Below, piece by piece: positions 1 through 8,479 of a stretch of 64,000 bases of DNA (position 1 is the stretch's first letter; each line of letters starts with the position of its first letter). A model generated the notes under the pieces. The model searched no databases, had not been told where the DNA came from, and saw nothing but the letters and a program-made list of their open reading frames with translations. Source of the DNA: Deltaproteobacteria bacterium IMCC39524 (GTDB lineage Bacteria > Desulfobacterota > Desulfuromonadia > Desulfuromonadales > BM103). The stretch spans positions 186,001-250,000 of the forward strand of contig JARUHJ010000004.1 of the NCBI GenBank assembly GCA_029667085.1, read 5' to 3'. Made by a program: the position numbers and the translations under genes.

Positions 1-2
1 AG

Positions 3-641
3 AATCTTGACTTCGTCGGCGGTTCGCGCGGTTTTCAGGGGATGAAAGATACCACATGGGCGATGATCGACATCTTCGATGGTCCATGGATGCTTTTCTG
101 GGTCATCAATTTCACCATCTTCACGGTCTGGGTGATCCGGCGCTTCATCTCCTCCACATACGGCAAAGGTGTCAACGCCATCTGCCAGGACGAAGTGGCG
201 GCCGAAATCATGAGCGTCAACACCAACAAGATCAAAATCATTAACTTTATGGTCGCTGCCGGGCTGGCAGGATGCGCTGGTGGACTTTACGCACACATCA
301 TCGGCTACGTGAATCCGCAGTCCTTCAACATTCTCAAATCGACCGAGGCGTTGGTCATGGTCTATCTTGGCGGCATGGGGTCTCTCTCTGGCGCTGTCAT
401 TTCCGCCATCATCTTCACCGGCTTGCTGGAAGTGCTCCGCTCCCAGGCAATCATCGACGGCCTGCTCTCACCTGTCACCTTTATGTTTCCCGACTGGGAA
501 CCCTCGGCAGGCGTCATCAAATGGGTCATGATCCCGCTGATGCTGATCATTGTCATGCAGTTTCGCCCCGAAGGAATCATGGGCAACCGGGAATTGGGAG
601 ATGTCTTCCCCAAGTTGAAGAAATTTTACAGGTTTAAATAA
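3..641 (+). CDS. livM: Branched-chain amino acid ABC transporter permease LivM, C-terminal part
   Basis: The reading frame is open from the left edge of the window, so the gene starts upstream and only about 212 C-terminal residues are visible. They contain four or five hydrophobic segments and the conserved stretch after the GxxG loop (AICQDEVAAEIMSVN, then GLAGCAGGLYAH) that is typical of LivM-type inner-membrane permeases, which import Leu/Ile/Val or related amino acids with LivH, LivG, LivF and a periplasmic binding protein. The stop codon TAA overlaps the ATG of the next gene by one base, so translation is probably coupled to livG. The substrate cannot be told from sequence alone; some Liv systems carry other amino acids or urea. 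Confidence 0.92.
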   Translation, partial: NLDFVGGSRGFQGMKDTTWAMIDIFDGPWMLFWVINFTIFTVWVIRRFISSTYGKGVNAICQDEVAAEIMSVNTNKIKIINFMVAAGLAGCAGGLYAHIIGYVNPQSFNILKSTEALVMVYLGGMGSLSGAVISAIIFTGLLEVLRSQAIIDGLLSPVTFMFPDWEPSAGVIKWVMIPLMLIIVMQFRPEGIMGNRELGDVFPKLKKFYRFK

Positions 642-1438
642 TGGCACAGACACAAGAACAGACAGATAATGCGCCGGTCCTCGAAATCAACGGGCTGACT
701 CAACGCTTCGGCGGCCTGACCGCAGTTGACAATTTTAATGTCAAATTGATGCCGGGGAAACTGACGGGATTAATCGGCCCCAACGGCGCCGGCAAGACCA
801 CGGTCTTCAACCTGGCCAGTGGCTTCTACCAGCCGTCCGAGGGAGAAATTCTGGTTGGCGGCAAACCAACGGCTGGCCTCAAACCGCATAAAGTGACCGC
901 GCTCGGCATTGCCCGCACTTTCCAGAACATTCGCCTCTGGAACGACATGACAGTGCTCGACAACATCCGCGTCGCCCAGCACTACTGGCTCGGTTATGGC
1001 TTCTTCCACAGTGTCATCCGCACCAAACGATATAAGCAGCGAGAAGATGAAATCGAACAGGAAGCGCAAAAGCTGCTCGAGGTGTTTGATCTGCAACGCT
1101 TTAAAGATGAGTTTCCGAAGAACCTGCCTTACGGCACCCAGCGCAAGTTGGAGATCGCCCGCGCTTTGTCGACCCATCCGAAGCTACTGCTGCTCGACGA
1201 GCCAGCTGCCGGCCTCAATTCGCATGATGTCAAAGATCTGATCCGGCTGATACGCTGGATTTACGACAATTTCGATGTCAGCATCTGGATGATCGAACAC
1301 CACATGGACGTGGTCATGGAGCTTTGCAGCCATATCAAGGTCATCGACTTCGGCCAAACAATCGCCGAAGGCACACCGGAAGAAATTCGCAACCATCCCG
1401 CGGTTATCACCGCATATCTGGGAGATGATGTAATCTGA
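641..1438 (+). CDS. livG: Branched-chain amino acid ABC transporter ATP-binding protein LivG
   Basis: This 265-residue cytoplasmic ATPase energises the Liv permease. It carries a Walker A motif (GPNGAGKTT, about residues 46-54), a degenerate ABC signature YGTQRKLEIARAL (about 163-175) as is usual in LivG, Walker B LLLLDEPAAGLN (about 182-193) and the H-loop region. The length and the C-terminal extension ending in the AYLGD motif match LivG rather than LivF. It starts inside the livM stop codon and its own TGA overlaps the livF ATG, giving a compact livM-livG-livF tail. Confidence 0.95.
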   Translation: MAQTQEQTDNAPVLEINGLTQRFGGLTAVDNFNVKLMPGKLTGLIGPNGAGKTTVFNLASGFYQPSEGEILVGGKPTAGLKPHKVTALGIARTFQNIRLWNDMTVLDNIRVAQHYWLGYGFFHSVIRTKRYKQREDEIEQEAQKLLEVFDLQRFKDEFPKNLPYGTQRKLEIARALSTHPKLLLLDEPAAGLNSHDVKDLIRLIRWIYDNFDVSIWMIEHHMDVVMELCSHIKVIDFGQTIAEGTPEEIRNHPAVITAYLGDDVI

Positions 1439-2163
1439 TGCTGCTGCAAGTTGAAAATCTCGAAGTCAAGTACGGCAATATCCAGGCGCTGCACGGGATC
1501 AGCTTTCATGTTAACGAGGGCGAGATCGTCACCCTGATCGGCGCCAACGGGGCCGGCAAGACCACCAGCCTCTACTCCATCACCCGGCTGCCACCCCCTG
1601 AAGCCCCACGCGTTGTCGGTGGTGATATTAAGTTTATGGGTGAATCGATCCTCAAGGCCAAGCCCAGCGACGTGGTAAAAAAGATGCATCTCGCCCTGTC
1701 TCCGGAAGGACGGCGGATTTTCGGCAACCTGTCGGTCATGGAGAATTTAAAGATTGCCACCTACTCCCGTGCCAAGGCTGCCGATCTTGATGCCGAATAC
1801 GAGCGGATCTTCGATCTGTTCCCGCGCCTTAAAGAGCGCCGCAACCAGCGCAGCGAATCCCTCTCTGGTGGCGAACAGCAGATGTTGGCGGTTGGCCGGG
1901 CGTTGATGACCGGCTGCAAAATTCTGCTTTTGGATGAGCCTTCGATGGGCCTGGCACCCGTGCTGAAGTACGAGTTGTTCCGTAAGCTCAAACAGTTGAA
2001 TGAAGAAGGGATGACCATTCTTCTCGTTGAGCAAAATGCAAACCTGGCCCTCCACTTAGCCCACCGAGGCTATGTTCTTGATACTGGCAATATTGTTGCC
2101 GAAGGGACCAGCGAAGAATTACTCGGTAATCCGGAAGTCAAAAAAGCTTACCTGGGCGGCTGA
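1438..2163 (+). CDS. livF: Branched-chain amino acid ABC transporter ATP-binding protein LivF
   Basis: The second ATPase of the Liv importer, 241 residues. Visible motifs are Walker A GANGAGKTT (about residues 35-43), the canonical signature LSGGEQQML (about 142-150) and Walker B ILLLDEPSMGLAP. It ends with EVKKAYLGG, the usual LivF C-terminus. It is the last gene of the operon: the ATG overlaps the livG stop, and the next gene is about 180 bases away. A weak hairpin (AAATACAG/CTGTATTT, 2220-2250) follows, but it lacks a clear T-run, so I do not call it a terminator. Confidence 0.95.
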   Translation: MLLQVENLEVKYGNIQALHGISFHVNEGEIVTLIGANGAGKTTSLYSITRLPPPEAPRVVGGDIKFMGESILKAKPSDVVKKMHLALSPEGRRIFGNLSVMENLKIATYSRAKAADLDAEYERIFDLFPRLKERRNQRSESLSGGEQQMLAVGRALMTGCKILLLDEPSMGLAPVLKYELFRKLKQLNEEGMTILLVEQNANLALHLAHRGYVLDTGNIVAEGTSEELLGNPEVKKAYLGG

Positions 2164-2303
2164 TTGCCAGCGCAATCAAATCCTGCACTATATTCTCTAG
2201 GAAAATCCTTACATCGCCGAAATACAGTCTTTTTTAGCAAGGCTGTATTTCTGACGCCTTTCGCGTAACAATTTTCACCCCACCTGAATAAAACATAAAA
2301 AGC

Positions 2304-2331
2304 TTGATATTTTCGATACTTCGGCTAGAAT
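2304..2331 (+). promoter_or_regulatory. Putative sigma70 promoter for the small CxxC protein
   Basis: TTGATA and TAGAAT are separated by 16 bases, 40 bases upstream of the chosen ATG at 2371. The surrounding DNA is AT-rich. Support is pattern only. Confidence 0.35.
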
Positions 2332-2370
2332 TAATCTTGTATAATGCAATTTTTAAAAAAGGAGAAAATC

Positions 2371-2538
2371 ATGCAAAAGAATCCTGACAAAAAATTGAAG
2401 AAGGAAAGACTCTCCCAAGAAACACCTAATTTTACCAAGCCGGTCTGGGGTGATCTCGAAATGTCATGCGAAGATTGCAACTTCAACGGTCAGGACATCG
2501 ACACCTTCCCTTGCGCCAAGTGTCACACTCGCCACTAA
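2371..2538 (+). CDS. Small CxxC/CxxCH protein, probably metal binding
   Basis: A 55-residue, lysine-rich protein. I chose the ATG at 2371 because GGAG lies seven bases upstream; the in-frame ATG at 2344 has no ribosome binding site. The C-terminal half has CEDC followed 14 residues later by CAKCH, i.e. two CxxC knuckles of a small zinc-ribbon-like fold. Although CAKCH matches a heme-binding motif, there is no signal peptide, so covalent heme attachment is unlikely and a cytoplasmic zinc or iron site is more plausible. It has its own putative promoter and a good downstream terminator, so it is a monocistronic unit. I do not recognise the family. Confidence 0.65.
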   Translation: MQKNPDKKLKKERLSQETPNFTKPVWGDLEMSCEDCNFNGQDIDTFPCAKCHTRH

Positions 2539-2561
2539 CCAAAGGGCACAACCAGATTCCC

Positions 2562-2603
2562 AAAAAATGATTTTTGCCGATGAGCAAAAGTCATTTTTTA
2601 TTT
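2562..2603 (+). terminator. Rho-independent terminator after the small CxxC gene
   Basis: AAAAAATGA and TTTTGC pair with GCAAAAG and TCATTTTTT across a short loop, and the stem runs into a T-tract. From here to 2880 I see no gene, only AT-rich DNA that presumably holds the cysK promoter. Confidence 0.65.
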
Positions 2604-2899
2604 CCCTCGTATTTAGAAACCTGGGAAATTACCCATCTCCTAATTTGTAAGCCACAGCATTTCTACATAAAACTGCCGTTGTTTGTTCTAATTTTATTCT
2701 TGACTGATGTAGTGCATTTTTGTATTGTCGGAACATACTCAACATAGTGACCAATCTAATTTCTTGTTTACAAAGAAAGAGCCCTTTTTTAAAGGACGTA
2801 TAAGTTATCCCCATAAAATTTCATACTTAACGAGATGCAGATCTCTCAAGATAGATTAAACTGATAAACACACACTTTCAAAGATTTAAGGAGTTTGCC

Positions 2900-3856
<957 letters not shown>

Positions 3857-3965
3857 GGTATTTCCACAGAAATTAGGATATGAACGACAGTCAATCATTA
3901 CCTTTTCAGTTGACATTTCCAGCATATTTCTTTATCTCTGTGGTCAAATAGTTGCTTAACAGCAG

Positions 3966-4093
3966 CGTCTTTATCAAGAGTGGTGGAGGGACAGGCCCTT
4001 TGAAGCCACAGCAACCGATGACCCGGAGCTTTACGTGACGGGGAGTGCCAGGTGCTAATTCCTGCCCCGGAATATCGGGGGAAGATGGGGACG
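3966..4093 (+). promoter_or_regulatory. SAM-I (S-box) riboswitch
   Basis: The segment contains the S-box core: ATCAAGAG, GGTGGAGGGAC, GGCCC-TTTGAAGCC, CAGCAACC and GGTGCTAATTCCTGCC, in the expected order. The closing P1 helix can be drawn between CGTCTTTATC (3966-3975) and GATGGGGACG (4084-4093) with ten pairs including G-U wobbles. It is followed 33 bases later by a strong intrinsic terminator and then a PLP transsulfuration-type gene, the classical arrangement in which SAM binding favours termination. S-box control is common in Firmicutes and also occurs in Geobacter-like bacteria. Confidence 0.93.
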
Positions 4094-4126
4094 GAGCTTA
4101 GAGGACATGTTTATTGTCTTTCCAGG

Positions 4127-4157
4127 CCCCTTCTCAAAATCCGAGAAGGGGTTTTTT
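4127..4157 (+). terminator. Riboswitch expression-platform terminator
   Basis: CCCCTTCTC (4127-4135) pairs perfectly with GAGAAGGGG (4143-4151), followed by six T residues. It lies between the SAM-I aptamer and the start codon at 4188, so it is the attenuator of the metI/metC-like operon. Confidence 0.92.
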
Positions 4158-4187
4158 CGTTCCCCTCTCACCCACCGAGGAGGAAAG

Positions 4188-5339
4188 ATGAAAAAAGCAG
4201 TTCATTTTACCAAAGAAACCAATCTGATCCAGTTGGGTGTCGGCTTCGATGAAAAAACCGGCGCAATCAGCGTTCCCATTTATCCGAGTGCAACCTATCG
4301 ACATCCAGGAGTAGGCGAATCTACCGGCTACGATTACACCCGTTCAGGGAACCCGACCAGGCAGGTTCTCGAGAATGGCCTGGCGGAGCTGGAAGGGGGC
4401 TCACGCGGGCTCGTCTTCTCCTCGGGAATGGCAGCGCTCACAACCTTTTTCCTGCACTTTTCCCAGGGCGATCATCTCATCGTCAGTGAAGACCTTTATG
4501 GCGGCACCTATCGCGTTCTTGACCAGATATTTGCCAACTTCGGCCTGACCGTCTCCTACGTCAACACCACAGACACAGAAGCTGTGGCAGCGGCGATCTC
4601 CGATCAAACCAGAGCACTTCTGGTTGAGACGCCCGGCAATCCCCTGCTTGGGATTTCAGACCTTGCTGCCTTAGGAAAACTCTGTCAACAACACGAAATC
4701 CTCTTCGCCGTAGACAACACCTTCCTCAGCCCGCTCCTGCAGAGGCCTTTCGAGTTCGGCGCCGACGTTGTCATCTATAGCGCCACCAAATATCTAGGAG
4801 GTCATAACGATCTCTGTGCCGGCGTACTCATCGCTCGAGACGAAGAGCTTGGTGAAAAACTTTACTTCCTGCAGAACTCGACCGGCGCAATTCTGCCACC
4901 TTTTGACTGCTGGCTTCTTTTGCGCAGCCTGAAAACGCTAGCCCTGCGAATTGACCAGCACTGCAAAAACGCCATAATAGTGGCAAAGTGGCTCGAGCAA
5001 CATCCCAAAGTCACTGAAATCTATTATCCGGGGCTGAAACAACATCCCGGCCATGAACTCTCAAAGAACCAGGCTAAGGACTTCGGCGGCATGCTTTCAT
5101 TCAGAGTCTGCTCTGCTGAGCATGCCAGATCTGTCCTTAAACGCTTAAAACTGATCTCCTTTGCCGAGAGCCTTGGCGGCGTAGAATCATTGATGACCCT
5201 CCCGGCAATACAAACCCACGCCGACATCCCGGAAGCTGAGCGTGAACGCCTTGGCATCTGTGAACGACTGCTACGACTTTCCGTCGGCACCGAGTCCGTC
5301 GAGGACATTATTGCCGATCTGGAACAGGCCTTGACTTAA
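4188..5339 (+). CDS. PLP-dependent transsulfuration enzyme (MetI/cystathionine gamma-synthase-like)
   Basis: A 383-residue Cys/Met-metabolism PLP enzyme. The start at 4188 follows GAGGAGGAAAG; an upstream in-frame ATG at 4107 would translate through the terminator and is rejected. The PLP lysine is K201 in SATKYLGGH, with YDYTRSGNPTR (substrate and phosphate-binding region), SSGMAA and ETPGNP upstream. This family includes cystathionine gamma-synthase, O-acetylhomoserine sulfhydrylase and the beta/gamma-lyases, which sequence motifs alone do not separate. The SAM-I riboswitch and a downstream paralogue most like MetC recall the Bacillus metI-metC operon, so conversion of an activated homoserine to cystathionine or homocysteine is the best guess. 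Confidence 0.87.
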   Translation: MKKAVHFTKETNLIQLGVGFDEKTGAISVPIYPSATYRHPGVGESTGYDYTRSGNPTRQVLENGLAELEGGSRGLVFSSGMAALTTFFLHFSQGDHLIVSEDLYGGTYRVLDQIFANFGLTVSYVNTTDTEAVAAAISDQTRALLVETPGNPLLGISDLAALGKLCQQHEILFAVDNTFLSPLLQRPFEFGADVVIYSATKYLGGHNDLCAGVLIARDEELGEKLYFLQNSTGAILPPFDCWLLLRSLKTLALRIDQHCKNAIIVAKWLEQHPKVTEIYYPGLKQHPGHELSKNQAKDFGGMLSFRVCSAEHARSVLKRLKLISFAESLGGVESLMTLPAIQTHADIPEAERERLGICERLLRLSVGTESVEDIIADLEQALT

Positions 5340-5354
5340 GGTGAATTAACTGAG

Positions 5355-5485
5355 AAATCAAGCTCAAAGCAAAGACGAAACGCAAAGGCGAAAAGAGGTG
5401 AGGCAAGCCGCAAAGGGTTAAGTTTCACGCATTCAAACCCTAGAGATCTTCTTTGCATCTTTCTTTCACTTGGCGACTTTACGTT
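5355..5485. repeat. Intergenic element with CGCAAAG-type inverted arms
   Basis: The gap between the two PLP enzyme genes has AGACGAAACGCAAAGGCG on the left and the roughly complementary CTTTGCATC...TTGGCGACTTTACGTTACG on the right. Similar CGCAAAG/CTTTGCG-rich blocks occur at 13205-13345 and 56790-56890, so this is probably a dispersed non-coding repeat. The match is imperfect and the boundaries are estimates. Confidence 0.45.
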
Positions 5486-5545
5486 ACGCTTGAAGAATTA
5501 GATTCTCCAACTACAAAATCCTATCCATTTCAGGAGCACCAAAAG

Positions 5546-6691
5546 ATGTACCACTCAAAATACCGCCCAGCAACAGTACTGGTCCACCAGGGCACAGACC
5601 GTGACCCGGCAACCGGGGCTTCAACGGTGCCTATTTACCAGGCCTCCACCTATCATCACGAGGGCGGAGTGTCCGGTGAATATGATTATGCCCGTAGCGG
5701 CAATCCAAGTAGAGACCAGGTCGAAGATGCGATTGCACTGCTCGAAGGTGGCGTACGGGGCTTTGCCTATGCTTCAGGGATGACCGCTATCGGCAGCAGC
5801 CTGGCAATCCTCAAAAGCGGTGACCATTTAATCGCAGCGGCCGATCTCTATGGCGGTTCCTGGCGTTTCATCACCGGAGTTCTACCGCAACAAGGAATCT
5901 CGGTCAGTCTGGTTGACACAACCGACATCAATGCCGTGAAGGCAGCAATCACGCCGCAAACCCGAGCTCTCTTTCTTGAGACACCGTCCAACCCTCTCTT
6001 CAAGATTACCGATCTGAGAGCCATGGTAAACATCGCCAAAGAGAATAAGTTGATCACCCTGCTCGACAACACCTTTATGACCCCGCTGATGCAGCGTCCT
6101 CTGGACCTCGGCATTGATATCACAATTCACAGTGCCACCAAGTTTCTAGGTGGCCACAGCGATATACTCGCAGGGTTGGTGACAACGTCTGATCCAGATC
6201 TGGGCAAGCGCCTGAAATATTTCCAGAACGCCTTTGGGGCAGTCCTCTCTCCCTTTGACTCGTTCTTACTCTCCCGTGGCATCAAGACCCTTAAGGTGCG
6301 GCTTGAAGCAGCTCAAAAGAGCGCACAAGAGCTTGCTGAAAGACTCATGGGTCATCCTTCGGTTGCTCGCGTCTGGTTCCCGGGACTCACAGATTTCCCT
6401 GGTCGCGACTTGCACTTTTCTCAAGCGACAGGAGCCGGAGCGATCCTTTCTTTTGAACTCAAAGACGAAGGTCAGATCAAAAACCTTCTTGAGAACGTCA
6501 AACTGCCAATTATCGCACCGAGTCTGGGCGGCGTCGAAACCATACTCACCCATTGCTGGTCGATGTCCCACGCCGCCATTCCTGCTCAGGACAAGCTGCA
6601 GCAAGGGATATCCAAGAGTCTTTTACGCATTTCCGTCGGGCTTGAAGATGTTGACGACCTCTGGGAAGATCTGGAGAAAGGACTAGGCTGA
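5546..6691 (+). CDS. PLP-dependent transsulfuration enzyme (MetC/cystathionine lyase-like)
   Basis: A 381-residue paralogue of the preceding enzyme. I start it at 5546, where AGGAG stands ten bases upstream; a longer in-frame start at 5453 runs through a repeat and lacks a binding site. The PLP lysine is K199 in SATKFLGGH, and YDYARSGNPSR, ASGMTAIG and ETPSNP are present. It resembles Bacillus MetC (cystathionine beta-lyase) and would turn cystathionine into homocysteine, or act as a gamma-lyase toward cysteine. It lies about 200 bases after the riboswitch-controlled gene with only an intergenic repeat between, so co-transcription is likely. Confidence 0.86.
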   Translation: MYHSKYRPATVLVHQGTDRDPATGASTVPIYQASTYHHEGGVSGEYDYARSGNPSRDQVEDAIALLEGGVRGFAYASGMTAIGSSLAILKSGDHLIAAADLYGGSWRFITGVLPQQGISVSLVDTTDINAVKAAITPQTRALFLETPSNPLFKITDLRAMVNIAKENKLITLLDNTFMTPLMQRPLDLGIDITIHSATKFLGGHSDILAGLVTTSDPDLGKRLKYFQNAFGAVLSPFDSFLLSRGIKTLKVRLEAAQKSAQELAERLMGHPSVARVWFPGLTDFPGRDLHFSQATGAGAILSFELKDEGQIKNLLENVKLPIIAPSLGGVETILTHCWSMSHAAIPAQDKLQQGISKSLLRISVGLEDVDDLWEDLEKGLG

Positions 6692-7164
6692 AGAAAAAAC
6701 TGGCGCTTTTGTGGCATCGGTTCAGGGTTCAATGTAAAAGGTTCCAGCTTTTGACTATAGAGTTCAAGCTTTATCCTTGAACCTTTTCAATGAATTTCAT
6801 CCTCACTCCATGTATAAAACTGGACATGAAATTTAATTGAAAGACAACTGAGTTTGTTCTAAATATCGGTGCCTTAACAATGTTTGCCGTTGTAGCTCAG
6901 TCGGTAGAGCAGCTCACTCGTAATCATCCGCCCTTCCTTAAAAACCTAACAATTACAGCAACATACACCTTTTTTTTCTCACTGTCCCAAACTTGTCTCA
7001 CACTCCTAAGTTGTCAATAGAACTCCTTTGTGAGAGGATGACAATGTGTAAACCTTATATAAGACGATCATAGGCTTCTAGCTGGTTACAGAGCGCTTGA
7101 CCAGGAGCTATAGATCGCATAGAAGGTAGCTTTAATTTCTTTCTTTAGGGGGTGGGGACTCACT
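6692..7164. other. Gene-free stretch holding a partial tRNA copy and inverted repeats
   Basis: No coding region is visible. It contains the 5' half of tRNA-Thr at 6886-6924 and then, ahead of the first XRE gene, an inverted repeat TCTCACA (6996-7002)/TGTGAGA (7029-7035) overlapping a second pair TTGTCA (7011-7016)/TGACAA (7039-7044). The repeats sit where an operator for the XRE regulators would be expected; that role is inferred. Confidence 0.5.
6886..6924 (+). repeat. Partial tRNA-Thr (5' half), probable attachment-site copy
   Basis: These 39 bases are identical to positions 1-39 of the intact tRNA-Thr at 7958, starting exactly at the first base of the acceptor stem and ending just after the anticodon. 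The 3' half is absent, so it cannot be a functional tRNA. An exact direct repeat of a tRNA half flanking a 1-kb insert is what integration into a tRNA gene leaves behind. Confidence 0.8.
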
Positions 7165-7509
7165 GTGAATGTTCAAGAAATACTGGCATCACTCAGAAAA
7201 GACAACGGCATATCTAAAACTAGAGCGGCTCAAATTGCTGGTGTTTCTGTGAACACATATTCTTCATGGGAAATAGATGGCATCCAACCAAAAGTACAGA
7301 GTGGTATAAATTTAGCGGACCACTATAAAGTTACCCTTGATTATCTGTATGGCAGAAAAACGGAAAGTAAATCTCTAAGCAATGAACTAACAGAAGACGA
7401 AACAGAATATATTGAGGTACTCCGCTCACTAGAACCAACTGACCAACTAAAAGTCGTCAACCTGTTGCTCCGACTTCACAGAAGCGGCGATGCCATGGAG
7501 AACCTATGA
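7165..7509 (+). CDS. XRE-family transcriptional regulator
   Basis: A 114-residue protein starting with GTG after a G-rich GGGGGTGGGG leader. Residues about 8-60 form a Cro/CI helix-turn-helix (SKTRAAQIAGVSVNTYSSWEIDG...), followed by the DYLYGR segment common to phage repressor-like proteins and a C-terminal acidic helical tail. The following gene is a paralogue with the same layout, and its ATG overlaps this stop codon. Small repressors in tandem between tRNA-derived repeats suggest a phage or ICE maintenance switch. The target operator may be the inverted repeats just upstream. Confidence 0.8.
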   Translation: MNVQEILASLRKDNGISKTRAAQIAGVSVNTYSSWEIDGIQPKVQSGINLADHYKVTLDYLYGRKTESKSLSNELTEDETEYIEVLRSLEPTDQLKVVNLLLRLHRSGDAMENL

Positions 7510-7838
7510 AAGAGGCTGTTGGTAAAAAGCTTAAAAAGCTCCGCGGACACTTAACGCAAGACGCTATGGCATCAGGATTGGGCGTACCAAAACCTACTTA
7601 CGTAAAATGGGAACACGGGTCTGTATACCCACCACCCGAAAAGCTGTGCGAAATTGCAGACAAATATAAAGTCACAATTGATAATCTCTATGGGAGAGAA
7701 ACGGAAAGCAAACCTCTCGGCGGGGAACTAACAGAAGACGAGAAAGAATACATTGCAACAATGAGATCACTTCGACCAGAAGAAAGAATTGTTGTCGTCA
7801 ATCTTCTCTTGAAGTATAAGTGTTCTGTCGTTAAATAA
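7506..7838 (+). CDS. XRE-family transcriptional regulator (paralogue)
   Basis: A 110-residue protein whose ATG overlaps the preceding TGA (ATGA). It has an N-terminal helix-turn-helix (LTQDAMASGLGVPKPTYVKWEHG) and shares YKVTIDNLYGRETESKPL, ELTEDE.EYI and the VVNLLL tail with its neighbour, so the two arose by tandem duplication. The recognition helices differ (VSVNTYSSW against VPKPTYVKW), so they may bind different operators or antagonise each other in the way of CI and Cro. Two alternative hairpins follow the gene. Confidence 0.8.
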   Translation: MKEAVGKKLKKLRGHLTQDAMASGLGVPKPTYVKWEHGSVYPPPEKLCEIADKYKVTIDNLYGRETESKPLGGELTEDEKEYIATMRSLRPEERIVVVNLLLKYKCSVVK

Positions 7839-7874
7839 AGACATTGACCTAAACTCAAACAAGCAGTAAAAAAA

Positions 7875-7937
7875 ACATACAAAAGCACTACAAAGTGCTA
7901 AAACTTTAGTTGTATGTCTCACATGGACCGTGAGACA
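7875..7937 (+). terminator. Overlapping hairpins downstream of the XRE pair
   Basis: ACATACAA (7875-7882) pairs with TTGTATGT (7910-7917) around an inner AGCACT/AGTGCT stem. TGTCTCAC (7915-7922) pairs with GTGAGACA (7930-7937) and shares bases with the first. An A-run but only a weak T-run follows, so termination is plausible but uncertain. The TCTCAC half-site is also present upstream of the first XRE gene. Confidence 0.45.
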
Positions 7938-7957
7938 AAAACCCCGTAAACGCCCAC

Positions 7958-8033
7958 GCCGTTGTAGCTCAGTCGGTAGAGCAGCTCACTCGTAATGAGC
8001 AGGTCGTCCGTTCGATTCGGATCAACGGCTCCA
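7958..8033 (+). tRNA. tRNA-Thr (anticodon CGU)
   Basis: A full cloverleaf can be folded: acceptor GCCGTTG/CAACGGC (perfect seven pairs), D-stem GCTC/GAGC, anticodon stem GCTCA/TGAGC with loop CTCGTAA giving anticodon CGU, T-arm GTCCG-TTCGATT-CGGAT, discriminator T and an encoded CCA at 8031-8033. It reads the ACG threonine codon. A strong terminator follows immediately. The 5' half is duplicated at 6886, which suggests the present promoter side came with an inserted element. Confidence 0.95.
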
Positions 8034-8040
8034 CAAAAAA

Positions 8041-8074
8041 GCAGGCCTTGTCCAATGACAAGGCCTGCTTTTTT
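8041..8074. terminator. Bidirectional terminator between tRNA-Thr and gloA
   Basis: GCAGGCCTTGT (8041-8051) and ACAAGGCCTGC (8058-8068) form a perfect 11-pair stem flanked by A6 and T6, so it can end both the tRNA transcript (+) and the convergent gloA transcript (-). Confidence 0.93.
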
Positions 8075-8096
8075 ATTCGATGTTATTTCTATAGTC

Positions 8097-8477
8097 TCAG
8101 GCCTTTACAACCTCAACCAGGTAGCCATCAGGGTCGGCTAAAAAATAGAACCTTGCGCCCTGTCCTGGCAAACCTTTCAACGGTTTTGGCTCCAGCCCCA
8201 TCTCTTCATGCTTTTTATGAGAAGCCTCAAGATCGACAACAGACACAGCCAGGTGAGAGTAACCGTTGCCAAGCTCATAAGGCTCTTCTTGATCATGATT
8301 GCAGGTCAGCTCTAACTCAAAATCACTCCCGGAGGAGCGCAAATAACTGAGGGTGAACTTGTATTCAGAGTAGTCCTTGCGCCTTGCGACAGTAAATCCA
8401 AAAGCCTCCTGGTAGAAGCTTTCAGACTTTTCAAGGTCCATAACGCGAATACAGGAATGAATCATTTTGTATGACAT
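8097..8477 (-). CDS. gloA: Lactoylglutathione lyase (glyoxalase I)
   Basis: A 126-residue VOC-fold metalloenzyme that isomerises the methylglyoxal-glutathione hemithioacetal to S-lactoylglutathione. IHSCIRVMDLEKSESFY at the start, FELELTCN in the middle and YSHLAVSVVDL in the second half match GloA, with metal ligands expected at the early His, the Glu of ELEL, the His of YSHLAV and the late Glu of YLVEVV. I start at the ATG of MSYKMIH because AAGGAG lies five bases upstream; a GTG two codons earlier is less likely. It overlaps or abuts the upstream membrane-protein gene, so the two probably share a transcript. Confidence 0.88.
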   Translation of the reverse strand: MSYKMIHSCIRVMDLEKSESFYQEAFGFTVARRKDYSEYKFTLSYLRSSGSDFELELTCNHDQEEPYELGNGYSHLAVSVVDLEASHKKHEEMGLEPKPLKGLPGQGARFYFLADPDGYLVEVVKA

Positions 8478-8479
8478 GG

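Larger units (their letters stand above)
6925..7957. mobile_element. Putative remnant of an element integrated in tRNA-Thr
   Basis: The segment lies between the 39-base direct copies of the tRNA-Thr 5' half. It is more AT-rich than the neighbouring genes and encodes only two phage-repressor-like XRE proteins; there is no integrase, excisionase or structural gene. I infer a decayed prophage, ICE or satellite that lost most of its genes by internal deletion. A tandem tRNA duplication followed by loss of a 3' half would give the same repeat. Confidence 0.55.

Noticed and set aside
2220-2250. Terminator after livF
   Set aside because: The stem AAATACAG/CTGTATTT is weak and not followed by a T-run.
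2371-2538. Monoheme cytochrome based on CAKCH
   Set aside because: There is no signal peptide, and a second CxxC pair fits a zinc-ribbon better.
4107-4187. N-terminal extension of the metI-like gene
   Set aside because: Translation would run through the riboswitch terminator hairpin, and the ATG at 4188 has a clear ribosome binding site.
6886-6924. Second tRNA-Thr gene
   Set aside because: The sequence diverges completely after base 39; no 3' half, T-arm or acceptor partner exists.
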